A stretch of 64,000 nt of DNA from Chitinophaga flava. GTDB taxonomy: Bacteria > Bacteroidota > Bacteroidia > Chitinophagales > Chitinophagaceae. Below the pieces are notes generated by a model that made no database searches, was not told where the DNA came from, and saw only the letters and a list, made by a program, of their open reading frames with translations. The stretch covers positions 2,914,001 through 2,978,000 of the forward strand of contig NZ_QFFJ01000002.1 of NCBI RefSeq assembly GCF_003308995.1, in the 5' to 3' direction. How positions within the stretch are numbered: position 1 is the first letter of the stretch; the number at the start of each line of letters is the position of its first letter. Shown here piece after piece: positions 8,743 through 17,073 of this stretch. Position numbers and translations under genes: made by a program.

Positions 8743-10107
8743 ATGACATCCACCAAAAAAACAAGGCGGGAATTTCTGCAACAATCACTGATGGCCGGCG
8801 CAGGACTTACCATTACAGCCATGGGCATGCCAGCCAGCAGCTATGCCCGTATCATGGGCGCCAACGACCGGGTAAATGTAGGGCTGGTCGGATTTTCAGA
8901 TCGTGCCCGTCAGGCATTGCTGCCTTCTTTCTTCAGCCACAATAAGGAACTGAACTTTGACCTGATAGCTGTATCAGATATCTGGAACCGGCGCAGGGAG
9001 GAGGGGAAGGCTTTCCTGCAGGAGAAGACGGGGCATAACGTACAGGCCTGTATGAATAATGATGAGCTGTACCGCATTAAAAACCTGGACGCCGTGTTTA
9101 TTGCCTCGGCCGACTTCCAGCATGCCTATCACACGATTGAAGCGGTGAAGAACAAGTGTGATGTGTATAGTGAAAAACCCTTTGCAGAAACGATGGAAGA
9201 TGCACGCAATGCGCTCAAAGCAGTGAAGGAATCCGGCAAGATCATGCAGGTAGGAACACAAAGGCGTAGTGGCGGCAGTTATCATACGGCGGCCAACTTC
9301 ATTAAAGAAGGGAAGTTTGGGGACATCACCATGGTGGAAATGACCTGGAACGTAAATCAGCCAGGACGCTGGAGAAGGCCGGAACTGGTGAAAAATATCC
9401 GGGAGTCTGATACCGACTGGAAACGTTTTCTGGCGGGGCGTCCGCAAGACAGCTGGGACCCGCGTAAATACCTGGAGTACCGCCTGTTCTGGCCTTATTC
9501 TTCCGGTATTTTCGGTCAATGGATGACTCATCAGATTGATACGGTTCATTGGTTCAGCGGTCTGAAACACCCACGTAGTGCCGTGGCCAACGGCGGGATT
9601 TATATGTGGCATGATGGTCGTAAAAATCCGGATACGCTGACAGCGGTATTTGATTACGGTCCGGCCAATGAGCCTGAGAAAGGTTTTCAGGTGATGTATA
9701 GCAGCCGTTTCCACAATTCTGCCGGAGGTACTAAAGAGATCTATTATTCCAATGGTGGCACTATCGATATGTCTACCAACAAAATCAGTAGTACCGGTGG
9801 GCTCACAGAAAGAGAGGCCAGCGAAATGGGAATGCATGCCAATCTGTTGCCTTCCCTGTCGCTGAATACACAGGAAAAGGTGGAAACAGGTGCCAATACA
9901 GGAGGTGATGCACTCACGAGTGCGCATGTACGAAACTGGATGACCTGTGTGCGGGAACGCAAACAGCCGAATGCTCCTATTGAAGCAGCATACTCTCACT
10001 CTATAGCCCTGATCATGGGGAATGCAGCCTACCGCACCGGTATGAAAGCTACTTTTGACGAGGCCACGCAGGAAGTGATGGTAGGGGGTAAAGTATTTAC
10101 GATGTAA
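8743..10107 (+). CDS. Tat-exported Gfo/Idh/MocA family oxidoreductase
   Basis: Start ATG at 8743 (MTSTKKTRREFLQQS), preferred over 8635 because it lies 11 bases after the preceding stop and begins a twin-arginine signal (TRREFLQQSLMAGAGL). The protein has about 454 residues. The Rossmann part shows VNVGLVGF, AVFIASADFQHA and the SEKPFAE lysine motif typical of NAD(P)-dependent sugar oxidoreductases of this family. The C-terminal half holds WMTHQIDTVHWF with conserved Asp and His. Export by Tat suggests that it folds with its cofactor in the cytoplasm, as in glycoside-hydrolase-109-like relatives. It is in one unit with the sugar-isomerase-like gene, and a hairpin follows at 10125. Confidence 0.93.
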   Translation: MTSTKKTRREFLQQSLMAGAGLTITAMGMPASSYARIMGANDRVNVGLVGFSDRARQALLPSFFSHNKELNFDLIAVSDIWNRRREEGKAFLQEKTGHNVQACMNNDELYRIKNLDAVFIASADFQHAYHTIEAVKNKCDVYSEKPFAETMEDARNALKAVKESGKIMQVGTQRRSGGSYHTAANFIKEGKFGDITMVEMTWNVNQPGRWRRPELVKNIRESDTDWKRFLAGRPQDSWDPRKYLEYRLFWPYSSGIFGQWMTHQIDTVHWFSGLKHPRSAVANGGIYMWHDGRKNPDTLTAVFDYGPANEPEKGFQVMYSSRFHNSAGGTKEIYYSNGGTIDMSTNKISSTGGLTEREASEMGMHANLLPSLSLNTQEKVETGANTGGDALTSAHVRNWMTCVRERKQPNAPIEAAYSHSIALIMGNAAYRTGMKATFDEATQEVMVGGKVFTM

Positions 10108-10124
10108 ATTGTTGTTGGTGGTAC

Positions 10125-10148
10125 AGGTCTGCGCTGCGGCGCAGACCT
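10125..10148 (+). terminator. hairpin after the oxidoreductase gene
   Basis: A perfect 10-base inverted repeat (AGGTCTGCGC, loop TGCG, GCGCAGACCT) starts 18 bases after the stop codon. The T tract after it is poor (TAAAAT), so it is a weak intrinsic terminator or a 3'-end stabiliser. Confidence 0.5.
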
Positions 10149-10392
10149 TAAAATGTGCAGCCACATCAGCGATGGTAATATAGAACTGTCAGGCATATAC
10201 GAAAAGGTACAACCAGCCTTGCCGGGTAATTGTGTATTGTAGAGGTCTCAAAAAAATAGCCATACCGGAAAAATATCTTTTACAGTACAGTAGATTCATT
10301 TGTTGTTTTCCCACTAAATTGTTAACTTAAACAATCGATTGCATTTTTAACCAAAATACTAAATCTACAACCCTCAAAAACAATAAACACTT

Positions 10393-11574
10393 ATGAAACC
10401 TGTACCCAACAAACCCTTTCTGCGGGAGCGTATGCTTACATCCTGCAGGGCAGCCCTTTTATCTGCCGCCGGCATATTATGTCTCTCCCAGAGCCATGCC
10501 CAGGTGGTGCTTTCTGCCAACGGCCCTGGCAACACCTATGAACTGATAGAAAGCGTTTTAGGCAGTGGTACTGCCAGTGAAGTACCTGACTGCGCCCATC
10601 CTTCTTTTGGTCGTCATATTACCGAGGAATTTGACAATGAGCTGAATAAAAATGTGTTTGTCTTCTTCATTCACAACACGCCGGACAACGATCGTTGTGG
10701 GCCCAATACCGACCGGCAGCGGAATGAGATCAAGACCTTCGGACCTTCTCCTGCCAATGTGAAGGCTGCCTATGGTGAGACCGTCACCTACCGGTGGAAA
10801 TTTAAAATAGATGCCGGTTTTATACCCACGACGGGTTTCTGTCATCTACATCAGATAAAAGCAGGGGATGGGGATGATGCCGATGCGCCGTTGATCACGC
10901 TGACACCCCGTGCCGGCAACCCGCAGAAGTTGCAGGTGATATATACGCCAGGCACTGGTTTGTCTGGTGGCGGTGAAAAGGCCAGTGCCCCACTCGCCAA
11001 CTTCAGAGGCACCTGGGTAGAAGTGGAAGAAAAAATTACGTTCACCTCTACCGGTTCGTATCAGCTGGTCATCAAAAAAATAAGCGATGGCAGTACCCTG
11101 CTGACCTATAGCAACAACAATATTGATATGTGGCGTACCGGCACTACTTTCTGCCGGCCCAAATGGGGCATCTACCGCAAACTGGTGACCGGCATGCGCG
11201 ACGAAGCAGTGCGATTTGCTGATTTCTGTATTGCAGAAGGTAGCGCTACCTGTGGCGCACCTATGTTGCTATCTACTCCGGAAACGCCGCCGGTAGCGGA
11301 AAAGACAGCTTCTACGGAAAAAGTATCGATCAACATTTTCCCTAATCCTTTCCCTCAGATTACCTATATCGATCTGGATGTTAAAGAGGCGGGTCGTACT
11401 ACCATAGAGGTTTTTGATACCCAACAGAAACGGGTGGCCATGGTGCTCAACAGTAACCTGCAACCAGGGCAGCACCGGACCAGTCTGGATACTAAAAACC
11501 TGCCAACCGGTACCTATGTGGTAACAGTGACCTATAACGGTAAGGTATACACTAAAATGATTACCAAACAGTAA
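10393..11574 (+). CDS. secreted jelly-roll polysaccharide-lyase-like protein with type IX sorting domain
   Basis: This 393-residue protein has an N-terminal signal (hydrophobic stretch about residues 18-35, ending SQSHAQ). Residues about 40-290 look like one beta-jelly-roll domain with the motifs RQRNEIKTF, VTYRWKFKID, FCHLHQIKAGDG and FCRPKWGIYR. This pattern is seen in Bacteroidota proteins related to glucuronan/alginate lyase folds. The His-Leu-His and Arg/Lys/Tyr residues could form a lyase site, but the activity is an inference. The C-terminal 80 residues (INIFPNPFPQITYI to GTYVVTVTYNGKVYTKMITKQ) are a classic type A sorting domain, so the protein should cross the outer membrane by type IX secretion and be surface-bound or released. 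It stands alone. Confidence 0.8.
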   Translation: MKPVPNKPFLRERMLTSCRAALLSAAGILCLSQSHAQVVLSANGPGNTYELIESVLGSGTASEVPDCAHPSFGRHITEEFDNELNKNVFVFFIHNTPDNDRCGPNTDRQRNEIKTFGPSPANVKAAYGETVTYRWKFKIDAGFIPTTGFCHLHQIKAGDGDDADAPLITLTPRAGNPQKLQVIYTPGTGLSGGGEKASAPLANFRGTWVEVEEKITFTSTGSYQLVIKKISDGSTLLTYSNNNIDMWRTGTTFCRPKWGIYRKLVTGMRDEAVRFADFCIAEGSATCGAPMLLSTPETPPVAEKTASTEKVSINIFPNPFPQITYIDLDVKEAGRTTIEVFDTQQKRVAMVLNSNLQPGQHRTSLDTKNLPTGTYVVTVTYNGKVYTKMITKQ

Positions 11575-11645
11575 TGTGCTCCTGATGCATGGAAGAATTA
11601 CGGGGCAGGGTTCTCTGATTCGTAATTCTTCCTTATTTTGTGTCC

Positions 11646-12305
11646 ATGATCAAGTGTTTTTTTTCTGCGTTATTATGCCTGCTGGCAGTACAAAGTCTGC
11701 AGGCCCAGAGCCCTGCCAGATATAAAGAGGATGTCAGGGCTATCAAGAAGTATGATGAGATGTATACACCGCCGGCCAGGCCTATTCTGTTTATCGGTAG
11801 CTCCTCTATCCGTAAATGGAATGACCTGGAACGCACCTTCTGCAATTATGTAGTGATGAACAGAGGCTTCGGTGGCGCCGTCACCAATGATGTGATCACT
11901 TACGCCAACGAACTGATTTTCGACTATCATCCCCGGCAAATTGTGATATATGTAGGAGAGAATGATATGCCGGAAGGCGCTACTGCAGACAGTTTGCTTA
12001 ACCGCTTCAAACAACTGTACAGTGTGATCCGGGCTAAACTACCGCAGGTGCCTATTGAATATGTTTCTATCAAACCCAGTCCTTCCCGCGTACAATACAT
12101 TAAAACCGCAGAAGAAGGTAACCGCCTGATCAGGCAGTTTTTATCAGGAGAAGCCAACACCCATTTCATCGATGTGTTTTCCCTGATGCTGGACAAACAA
12201 CACAAACCGCGTCCGGAGCTGTTTGTAGAAGACATGCTGCATATGAACCCTAAAGGCTATGCTATCTGGCGTAAAGCAATAGCACCTTATCTGCTCAAAC
12301 AATAA
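11646..12305 (+). CDS. SGNH/GDSL hydrolase, exported
   Basis: Start ATG at 11646 (an in-frame GTG at 11640 is less likely). The protein has about 219 residues with a signal peptide ending SLQAQ near residue 21. SGNH blocks are visible: block I FIGSSSIRKW (nucleophile Ser about 52-53), block II NRGFGG, block III GEND, and block V EDMLHMNPKGY with the Asp-x-x-His pair. The family removes acyl groups such as acetyl from sugars or lipids. Export and the lyase-like neighbour upstream suggest a carbohydrate esterase in the periplasm. It ends in a strong terminator at 12325. Confidence 0.92.
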   Translation: MIKCFFSALLCLLAVQSLQAQSPARYKEDVRAIKKYDEMYTPPARPILFIGSSSIRKWNDLERTFCNYVVMNRGFGGAVTNDVITYANELIFDYHPRQIVIYVGENDMPEGATADSLLNRFKQLYSVIRAKLPQVPIEYVSIKPSPSRVQYIKTAEEGNRLIRQFLSGEANTHFIDVFSLMLDKQHKPRPELFVEDMLHMNPKGYAIWRKAIAPYLLKQ

Positions 12306-12324
12306 TCTTTTCGTATAATCATTG

Positions 12325-12360
12325 AAACGCAGCCGTTTTCAGCGGCTGCGTTTTTGTTTT
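12325..12360 (+). terminator. rho-independent terminator of the SGNH hydrolase gene
   Basis: The 11-base stem AAACGCAGCCG / CGGCTGCGTTT (12325-12335 with 12343-12353) is followed by TTGTTTT, about 20 bases after the stop codon. Confidence 0.9.
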
Positions 12361-12427
12361 AATTATCCACTGCAGAAAAAAAGCAGACTGCTATGGAATG
12401 TATTCGTTTTTCTGTAATATTACGCGT

Positions 12428-12796
12428 ATGAACTTAATAGGAAATATTATCTGGCTGATATTTGGTGGCTTCGCTGCTTTCCTGGGGTATATGGTATCCG
12501 GACTGCTTTTTTGTGTATCGATTATCGGTATCCCTTTCGGTATACAATGTTTTAAAATCGGATTGTTTACCCTGATGCCCTTTGGTCGTGAAATAAGAGA
12601 TGTACCTGGTCCCACTGGGTGTTTGGCCACCCTTTTTAATATCATCTGGGTCTTCACCGGCGGTATCTGGGTAGCGCTCTGCCATTTTTTCTTTGGGGTG
12701 TTACTAACGCTTACGGTTATAGGTATTCCTTTTGGCCGCCAGCATTTTAAGCTGATGAGCCTTACCTTTGCTCCCTTCGGTAAAGAAATATACTGA
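12428..12796 (+). CDS. YccF domain inner-membrane protein
   Basis: Start ATG at 12428 (MNLIGNIIWLIFGG), preferred over an in-frame ATG at 12398 that lacks the family opening. The protein has 122 residues and contains the YccF repeat twice: IIGIPFGIQCFKIGLFTLMPFGREI and VIGIPFGRQHFKLMSLTFAPFGKEI, each after hydrophobic helices. YccF proteins are small inner-membrane proteins of unknown function. The gene ends one base before the stop of the convergent VOC gene (12798), so the two transcripts must overlap or share termination signals. Confidence 0.93.
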   Translation: MNLIGNIIWLIFGGFAAFLGYMVSGLLFCVSIIGIPFGIQCFKIGLFTLMPFGREIRDVPGPTGCLATLFNIIWVFTGGIWVALCHFFFGVLLTLTVIGIPFGRQHFKLMSLTFAPFGKEIY

Positions 12797-12797
12797 T

Positions 12798-13160
12798 CTA
12801 TAAAGGCTCTTCAAAGATAATGGTGTTCAGGAACGGATCGATGACTGTCATCAGCAACACTTCCGGGTTCCATTCGGCGCGCTCCAGTCCGGGTTTCATG
12901 TATTTATAGTTTTTCTGTATCAGGGCAGCATGAAAAGTTTTCAGCCCTTTAAACTCCGTAATACTGATCCTGGAGCCAGGAGTACCATCACCATGATGTT
13001 CCGAGAGATCCATCACCACATCACCTTTAGCAATCCGCATATACACCGGACTGCCTTCCGGCTTGTGTTCCCAGACAATTTCAAATTCGAGCCAGTCAAT
13101 GTAAAATTGTATTGCTTTGGCATAGTCAAACATTCGGAAAATTGGAATAATGCGCGACAT
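12798..13160 (-). CDS. glyoxalase/bleomycin-resistance-like VOC protein
   Basis: This 120-residue protein has the pattern IPIFRMFDYAKAIQFYIDWLEFEIVWEH, then YMRIAKGDVVMDLSEHHGDGTPG and a C-terminal VIDPFLNTIIFEE. This is the single-domain glyoxalase superfamily protein often annotated as bleomycin-resistance-like. Metal-site candidates are His/Glu in SEHH and the C-terminal Glu. The family includes lyases, isomerases and drug-binding proteins; nothing here decides which. It converges with the YccF gene with a one-base gap and starts about 100 bases from tRNA-Lys. Confidence 0.88.
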   Translation of the reverse strand: MSRIIPIFRMFDYAKAIQFYIDWLEFEIVWEHKPEGSPVYMRIAKGDVVMDLSEHHGDGTPGSRISITEFKGLKTFHAALIQKNYKYMKPGLERAEWNPEVLLMTVIDPFLNTIIFEEPL

Positions 13161-13217
13161 AAAGAGTAGATTAAGTTACTGCGGTATAAAAATATTATTG
13201 CCCCTGGCAATAAAAAA

Positions 13218-13248
13218 TTTGGAAGTGAAGAGATTATGTCTATCTTTG
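13218..13248 (+). promoter_or_regulatory. Bacteroidota-type promoter of tRNA-Lys
   Basis: TTTG at 13218-13221, a 19-base spacer and TATCTTTG at 13241-13248 match the Bacteroidota housekeeping consensus TTTG-N19..21-TAnnTTTG exactly. The tRNA begins 13 bases after the -7 element. Confidence 0.85.
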
Positions 13249-13261
13249 CGCTCCGTTTAAC

Positions 13262-13334
13262 GATTCCGTAGCTCAGTTGGTAGAGCAATACACTTTTAAT
13301 GTATGGGTCCTGGGTTCGAGTCCCAGCGGGATCA
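13262..13334 (+). tRNA. tRNA-Lys (anticodon TTT)
   Basis: All four stems fold. The acceptor pairs GATTCCG with CGGGATC (one wobble), the D arm is GCTC...GAGC, the anticodon stem ATACA/TGTAT encloses the loop CTTTTAA, and the T arm carries GGTTCGAGTCC. The anticodon TTT reads Lys codons. The 3' CCA is not encoded. An exact promoter precedes it and a terminator follows. Spurious reading frames run through it on the minus strand. Confidence 0.97.
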
Positions 13335-13346
13335 CAGACAAGTTTC

Positions 13347-13379
13347 AAACCTCGCGCATGGCGCGGGGTTTTGTTTTTT
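13347..13379 (+). terminator. rho-independent terminator of tRNA-Lys
   Basis: The stem AAACCTCGCGC (13347-13357) pairs with GCGCGGGGTTT (13361-13371, one wobble) over the loop ATG, followed by TGTTTTTT. It begins 13 bases after the tRNA. Confidence 0.88.
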
Positions 13380-13507
13380 AGTTGAGTGTTTAGTCGAGTT
13401 CCTTTTGTATAACCCCGATTTCTTTCCCGTACGTTATACAGGTTAATCAGCTTTTACTAAAATACGAAAGAAATAAAAAAAGGATTTAGTTAAATTATTT
13501 GTGCTAA

Positions 13508-13630
13508 TTAGGACGTATTACAGTTGATCTAATACAGGAAAAATTATCTAAAGAAGAAATAGTACAGGATATTCTTACAGCCTGTCCACACATTATTGTG
13601 AAGGCTATTGATGCTGCCGTAGTTATTATG
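13508..13630 (+). pseudogene. remnant of a DUF433-type antitoxin gene
   Basis: A plus-strand frame here reads LGRITVDLIQEKLSKEEIV and continues QDILTACPHIIVKAIDAAVVIM. This matches the core of DUF433 proteins (usual pattern TRI-VDLILEKL...EEILEDYPHL...DI-AAL). The frame has a stop immediately upstream (13505-13507) and no start codon, and the N-terminal third of the domain is absent, so it is a decayed fragment. DUF433 proteins are antitoxin-like partners in some toxin-antitoxin pairs; no toxin gene remains here. The similarity is judged by eye. Confidence 0.6.
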
Positions 13631-14036
13631 CCCTTTTCTTTGACATTAACTGAAACCCTATACTTTGTATTATTGCACCTAATAAAAGCCAGCAAAAGAA
13701 ATATATCCCCATTTTAAAAGTAAACATAAAATAGAACGATGGACTTGTATGGATGGCATAAACAGCTGTAAAAATCAACATAGTTAAAATAGCAAAGGCC
13801 AAAGCGTATATAGATACCTGGATTTTAGACCTATTACTGCTATGAAAAAAGATAAAATTCAATATAAAAGTTCCTATGCTAAAAGATATAGGAGTTATCA
13901 GATAATGATCTCCATCAATCATAAATGGGCCAGCTGGTTGGGTAAAGGGGAAATAATCAAAAAAAACACGATACAGGAAAAAGAGTAATACGATTTCCAT
14001 AATACTAGTGATGGTCACTTTTATTAATCTTATCAT
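13626..14036 (-). CDS. small uncharacterised membrane protein
   Basis: A 136-residue protein with four predicted membrane helices (about residues 8-28, 48-66, 78-98 and 106-128) and a basic C-terminus (MSKKRA). I do not recognise the family. It lies alone in the AT-rich patch behind tRNA-Lys and its 3' end touches the DUF433 remnant on the other strand. Its composition (many ATA, TTT and AAA codons) differs from the GC-richer flanking genes, which fits horizontally acquired DNA. It could be an immunity-like or accessory protein, but nothing shown supports that. Confidence 0.6.
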   Translation of the reverse strand: MIRLIKVTITSIMEIVLLFFLYRVFFDYFPFTQPAGPFMIDGDHYLITPISFSIGTFILNFIFFHSSNRSKIQVSIYALAFAILTMLIFTAVYAIHTSPSFYFMFTFKMGIYFFCWLLLGAIIQSIGFQLMSKKRA

Positions 14037-14081
14037 TGGCTAATCTATAAAATTTCCACTTTGAATTATTGACATACCTGT

Positions 14082-14264
14082 TTACACTAAACCCCCCAAC
14101 ACATCTTTCTTCTCCTTGTTCACAAAACGTTTTTGATTTTGTGATAGCTGGTTCCAGTCAGACCATGAATTAAAGCGTATAGGCCTAAATGTAACACCTG
14201 ATAAGCTACTTGGGAGAAAAGAACCAGGGTTATTTTTTGTTCTGAAATCTTGAATAACTATCCA
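14082..14264 (-). pseudogene. possible decayed gene fragment behind tRNA-Lys
   Basis: A leftward frame of 60 codons without a start codon reads like former coding sequence (WIVIQDFRTKNNPGSFLPSS, later SWSDWNQLSQNQKRFVNKEK). A separate stop-to-stop frame just upstream on the same strand (14303-14400) reads IPFGFIIWQERIHERADHLR and then ends. The two may be parts of one gene broken by frameshifts. I do not recognise the family. The rest of 14037-14426 is AT-rich and empty. Confidence 0.35.
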
Positions 14265-14426
14265 TTATATCGGTTTGCTTTGCTAAGAAGTCCAGATTGG
14301 GTTTACTTAAAAAACGCTTTTTCTTTGATAATCTGTTTCCTTAGGTGATCAGCCCTTTCGTGTATCCTCTCCTGCCAAATTATAAAGCCAAATGGAATCT
14401 TTTAACGGATTTATTTATATTTAACT

Positions 14427-14882
14427 ATGGAAATTATTATCCGAAAACTGTACCAGGAAGATTTTGAACAATGGCTTGCCTTGTGGGATGGCTATAATGA
14501 ATTTTACGGGCGATGGGGAGATAAAATGTTAGATCCTATGATTTCCCGGACCACATGGAACCGCTTTTTTGATGTTTATGAGCCTGTCCATGCCATAGTT
14601 GCGGAGGGTAACGGAAGACTAATAGGGCTTTCGCACTACCTTTATCATCGCAGTACTATAACAGTAGAACCAAGTTGCTACCTACAGGATTTATTCGTGT
14701 CGCAGGAATTCCGGGGAAATGGAGTCGCCCGAAAACTCATTGAATCTGTGTATAGCCTTGCTAAAACAAATGGGTGTTCCAGGGTCTATTGGCAAACCCA
14801 GGAAACAAACCATACGGCAATGCAATTGTATGATAAATTGGCAGAACGGTCAGGCTTTTTAGTTTATCGTAAGCTACTATGA
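14427..14882 (+). CDS. GNAT family N-acetyltransferase
   Basis: This 151-residue protein covers a full GNAT domain. The acetyl-CoA-binding motif A is CYLQDLFVSQEFRGNGVARKLIESV (about residues 92-116), with the Q/R-x-x-G-x-A pattern as RGNGVA. Motif B follows with VYWQTQETNHTAMQLYDKLAE. GNAT enzymes move an acetyl group from acetyl-CoA to an amine; the substrate cannot be read from sequence. The gene ends 7 bases before the ECF sigma gene of import locus 1, so it may be the first gene of that transcript or simply adjacent to it. Confidence 0.93.
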   Translation: MEIIIRKLYQEDFEQWLALWDGYNEFYGRWGDKMLDPMISRTTWNRFFDVYEPVHAIVAEGNGRLIGLSHYLYHRSTITVEPSCYLQDLFVSQEFRGNGVARKLIESVYSLAKTNGCSRVYWQTQETNHTAMQLYDKLAERSGFLVYRKLL

Positions 14883-14889
14883 TACAGCG

Positions 14890-15555
14890 ATGGTGCTGTG
14901 TGCTACGACGCGAGATCACGGAAATATTCATAATTTTACGATAAACCTATTTGCCATTAACAGGTATTCTACATATCCAGATACAAAACTGCTCCTACTA
15001 CTAAAGGATAATGATTCACTAGCCTTCGCCGAGATATATGAGCGCTATTGCCAGGAAATTTTCAATTACGCGATTGTCCTTGTTAAGATACCTGAAATAG
15101 CAAAAGATCTGGTACAGGACGTTTTTATTAAGATCTGGGAGGCACGGGGAAAAATAGAAGTGGAGAAGAGTTTTCGCAATTACCTGTTCCGTGTTTGTCA
15201 TAACCGGGCTTATGACATTCAGAAGGAAATAGCCCAAAACCGTAGTCTGCGGGAACAACTGATTAATTATTACGAGCCGGTAATTGAACCGGAAGCCCTA
15301 TCTGAGGAGAGTGATAAGCCTTATAGGCATCTTATGAAACAAGCGTTGAGCTCCCTCACGCCCCAACGTCGTCGTATATACGAGATGTGCAAGAATGATA
15401 AAAAAAGTTATGATGAAGTAGCCCGTGAGTTAAATATTTCTCCCAACACGGTAAAGAACCATATGGTCAACACGCTTTCTTTTTTGCGTGATTACCTGAA
15501 GCGACATAGCAAGCTTACTCCTGTTCTTGTTTGGCTTCTCCAAAAAATTTTTTAA
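14890..15555 (+). CDS. ECF-type RNA polymerase sigma factor (import locus 1)
   Basis: This 221-residue sigma-70 family protein has region 2 in about residues 40-90 (DNDSLAFAEIYERYCQEIF, LVQDVFIKIWEARG) and region 4 in about 150-205 (LTPQRRRIYEMCKND, YDEVARELNISPNTVKNHM). The only in-frame ATG before region 2 is at 14890. It gives an N-terminus about 30 residues longer than is usual, so the true start may be a non-ATG codon further in. The family directs transcription of a downstream SusCD operon and is held by a FecR anti-sigma factor, which is the next gene. Confidence 0.92.
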   Translation: MVLCATTRDHGNIHNFTINLFAINRYSTYPDTKLLLLLKDNDSLAFAEIYERYCQEIFNYAIVLVKIPEIAKDLVQDVFIKIWEARGKIEVEKSFRNYLFRVCHNRAYDIQKEIAQNRSLREQLINYYEPVIEPEALSEESDKPYRHLMKQALSSLTPQRRRIYEMCKNDKKSYDEVARELNISPNTVKNHMVNTLSFLRDYLKRHSKLTPVLVWLLQKIF

Positions 15556-15610
15556 AAAATATCGGGCTCGCATAGCCTTTTTTCTTTTTCCCAAAGTCTT
15601 ATATCAGTTT

Positions 15611-16882
15611 ATGTACAAATCAAGAACTTATTATAAGGACTTGCTTTCCCGATTTATCAGGAATGAAGTTACGCCCGGCGAGGTGGAGGAATTGTGTGCT
15701 TTTATCGAAAGAGAGCCGGAGGAATACAAAGAAATGCTGAATAAGGAAGATATAATGGCGCTTACAGAGGAAGTAGCCCGTGATTCCCAAACAGTATTTT
15801 CTGATAAAGATGTCAATAGCGTCAGGGACCAGTTGTTATTGCATGCCGGAATGCAGGTGCGCAAAGCTAAGCCTGTAGCGGATGGTGTGCGTTTCCTGCA
15901 GCGTGGGTGGGTTCGTTATGCTGCTGCTATATTATTAATAGCAGGTGTTGCGACAGCTATTTTTATGTCGGATCACCGGCGGTTTATGGGTTCCGGAATT
16001 GTTTCGGTTAATGAGGGTAGTGTCAATAGTATTTTACCGGGAACCGATAAGGCCGTTCTGACCCTGGATGATAAACAAATTGATCTGGCGTCTGACAAAT
16101 CCGGTATTGCTGTGGGTGAAACGATTGCTTATACCGACGGAGAGAAACTTTCAGTTGCAGGTAAAAGGCTGATGCTCACTACACCGAATGGTGGTCAGTA
16201 TCAGCTGGTATTGCCAGACGGCTCAAAAGCCTGGCTGAATGCAGCATCCAGCATCAGTTTTCCATCATCTTTTGATGGTGGAAAAAGGCAAATAAAAATT
16301 ACCGGTGAGGTTTATCTGGAAGTGAGCAAAGATAATTCCAGACCATTTTTGGTTGATGTGGACGGGAAATCGACTGTTGAAGTGTTAGGGACCAGATTCA
16401 ATATAAATTCTTACGTCAACGAGGGAACGATCAAAACAACAGTTTTCGAGGGAAGTGTTCGTGTAGGCGCTGGCGGTAGTTCGTTGTCAGATGGCCATGA
16501 GGCCGATATTGCGGGGACAGGCAAAGTTGTTCTCAAACCTGGCCAACAAGCTATCATTGCCGTTGCCTTGCCTGCCGACCGGCAACCGAAAACATCAGTA
16601 ACAGATGGTTCCAATAAAATAGCGGTATTAACGGATGTCGATCTTTCTCAAACACTTGCCTGGAAAAATGGGTTGTTCAGTTTTAATAATGCTGACATCC
16701 AAACGGTGATGAGACAATTGGAAAGATGGTATGATATCAAGGTGCGTTATGAAGGAAAGGATTCAGGCATTACCATAGACGGTAAGATGTACCGCAATGT
16801 AAGTTTATCCAGCGTATTGGAATTTTTACGGGAGTCCGGAGTACGATTCAGGATGGAAAACAAAACTTTAATAATACTGTAA
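15611..16882 (+). CDS. FecR family anti-sigma factor (import locus 1)
   Basis: The ATG at 15611 (MYKSRTYYKDLLSRF) is chosen over one at 15527 that lies inside the sigma gene. About 423 residues: a cytoplasmic sigma-binding N-terminus, one membrane helix (about residues 103-120), a periplasmic FecR domain with PNGGQYQLVLPDGSKAWLNA and EVYLEVSKDNSRPFLVDVDG, and a C-terminal DUF4974 domain (FSFNNADIQTVMRQLERWYDI). The family senses the N-terminal signalling domain of its SusC/TonB-dependent receptor and releases the sigma factor. The receptor gene follows after a 191-base leader. Confidence 0.95.
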   Translation: MYKSRTYYKDLLSRFIRNEVTPGEVEELCAFIEREPEEYKEMLNKEDIMALTEEVARDSQTVFSDKDVNSVRDQLLLHAGMQVRKAKPVADGVRFLQRGWVRYAAAILLIAGVATAIFMSDHRRFMGSGIVSVNEGSVNSILPGTDKAVLTLDDKQIDLASDKSGIAVGETIAYTDGEKLSVAGKRLMLTTPNGGQYQLVLPDGSKAWLNAASSISFPSSFDGGKRQIKITGEVYLEVSKDNSRPFLVDVDGKSTVEVLGTRFNINSYVNEGTIKTTVFEGSVRVGAGGSSLSDGHEADIAGTGKVVLKPGQQAIIAVALPADRQPKTSVTDGSNKIAVLTDVDLSQTLAWKNGLFSFNNADIQTVMRQLERWYDIKVRYEGKDSGITIDGKMYRNVSLSSVLEFLRESGVRFRMENKTLIIL

Positions 16883-16976
16883 ATGCCGACACAACAACTG
16901 CCAAGGCTCGCCTGTAACACATCACGGATGTAGACAGGACTTATTTAAGCAAAATAAAAAATACTGCCTGAACAAA

Positions 16977-17007
16977 AGGCCAGTGATGCTGGTAACATCC
17001 CTGGCCT
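16977..17007 (+). promoter_or_regulatory. structured leader between FecR and SusC genes
   Basis: AGGCCAG and GATG (16977-16988) pair with CATC and CTGGCCT (16996-17007) over a 7-base loop, with one T/C mismatch between the stem blocks. No T tract follows, so it is not an intrinsic terminator. It sits about 70 bases before the SusC start and could be a leader structure or a processing signal. Confidence 0.4.
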
Positions 17008-17073
17008 GGCGTCTGGGCGTCATAAAAACAGTCCGTCCGGGACAATTTTTCGTCAACCAAACAAAGCAAAAGT

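Noticed and set aside
8974..10164. 396-codon minus-strand frame
   Set aside because: Shadow of the Gfo/Idh/MocA oxidoreductase on the other strand; no family pattern.
13013..13348. 111-codon minus-strand frame across tRNA-Lys
   Set aside because: It runs through the tRNA and its terminator; the DPAGTRTQDP-type text is the known false translation of a tRNA.
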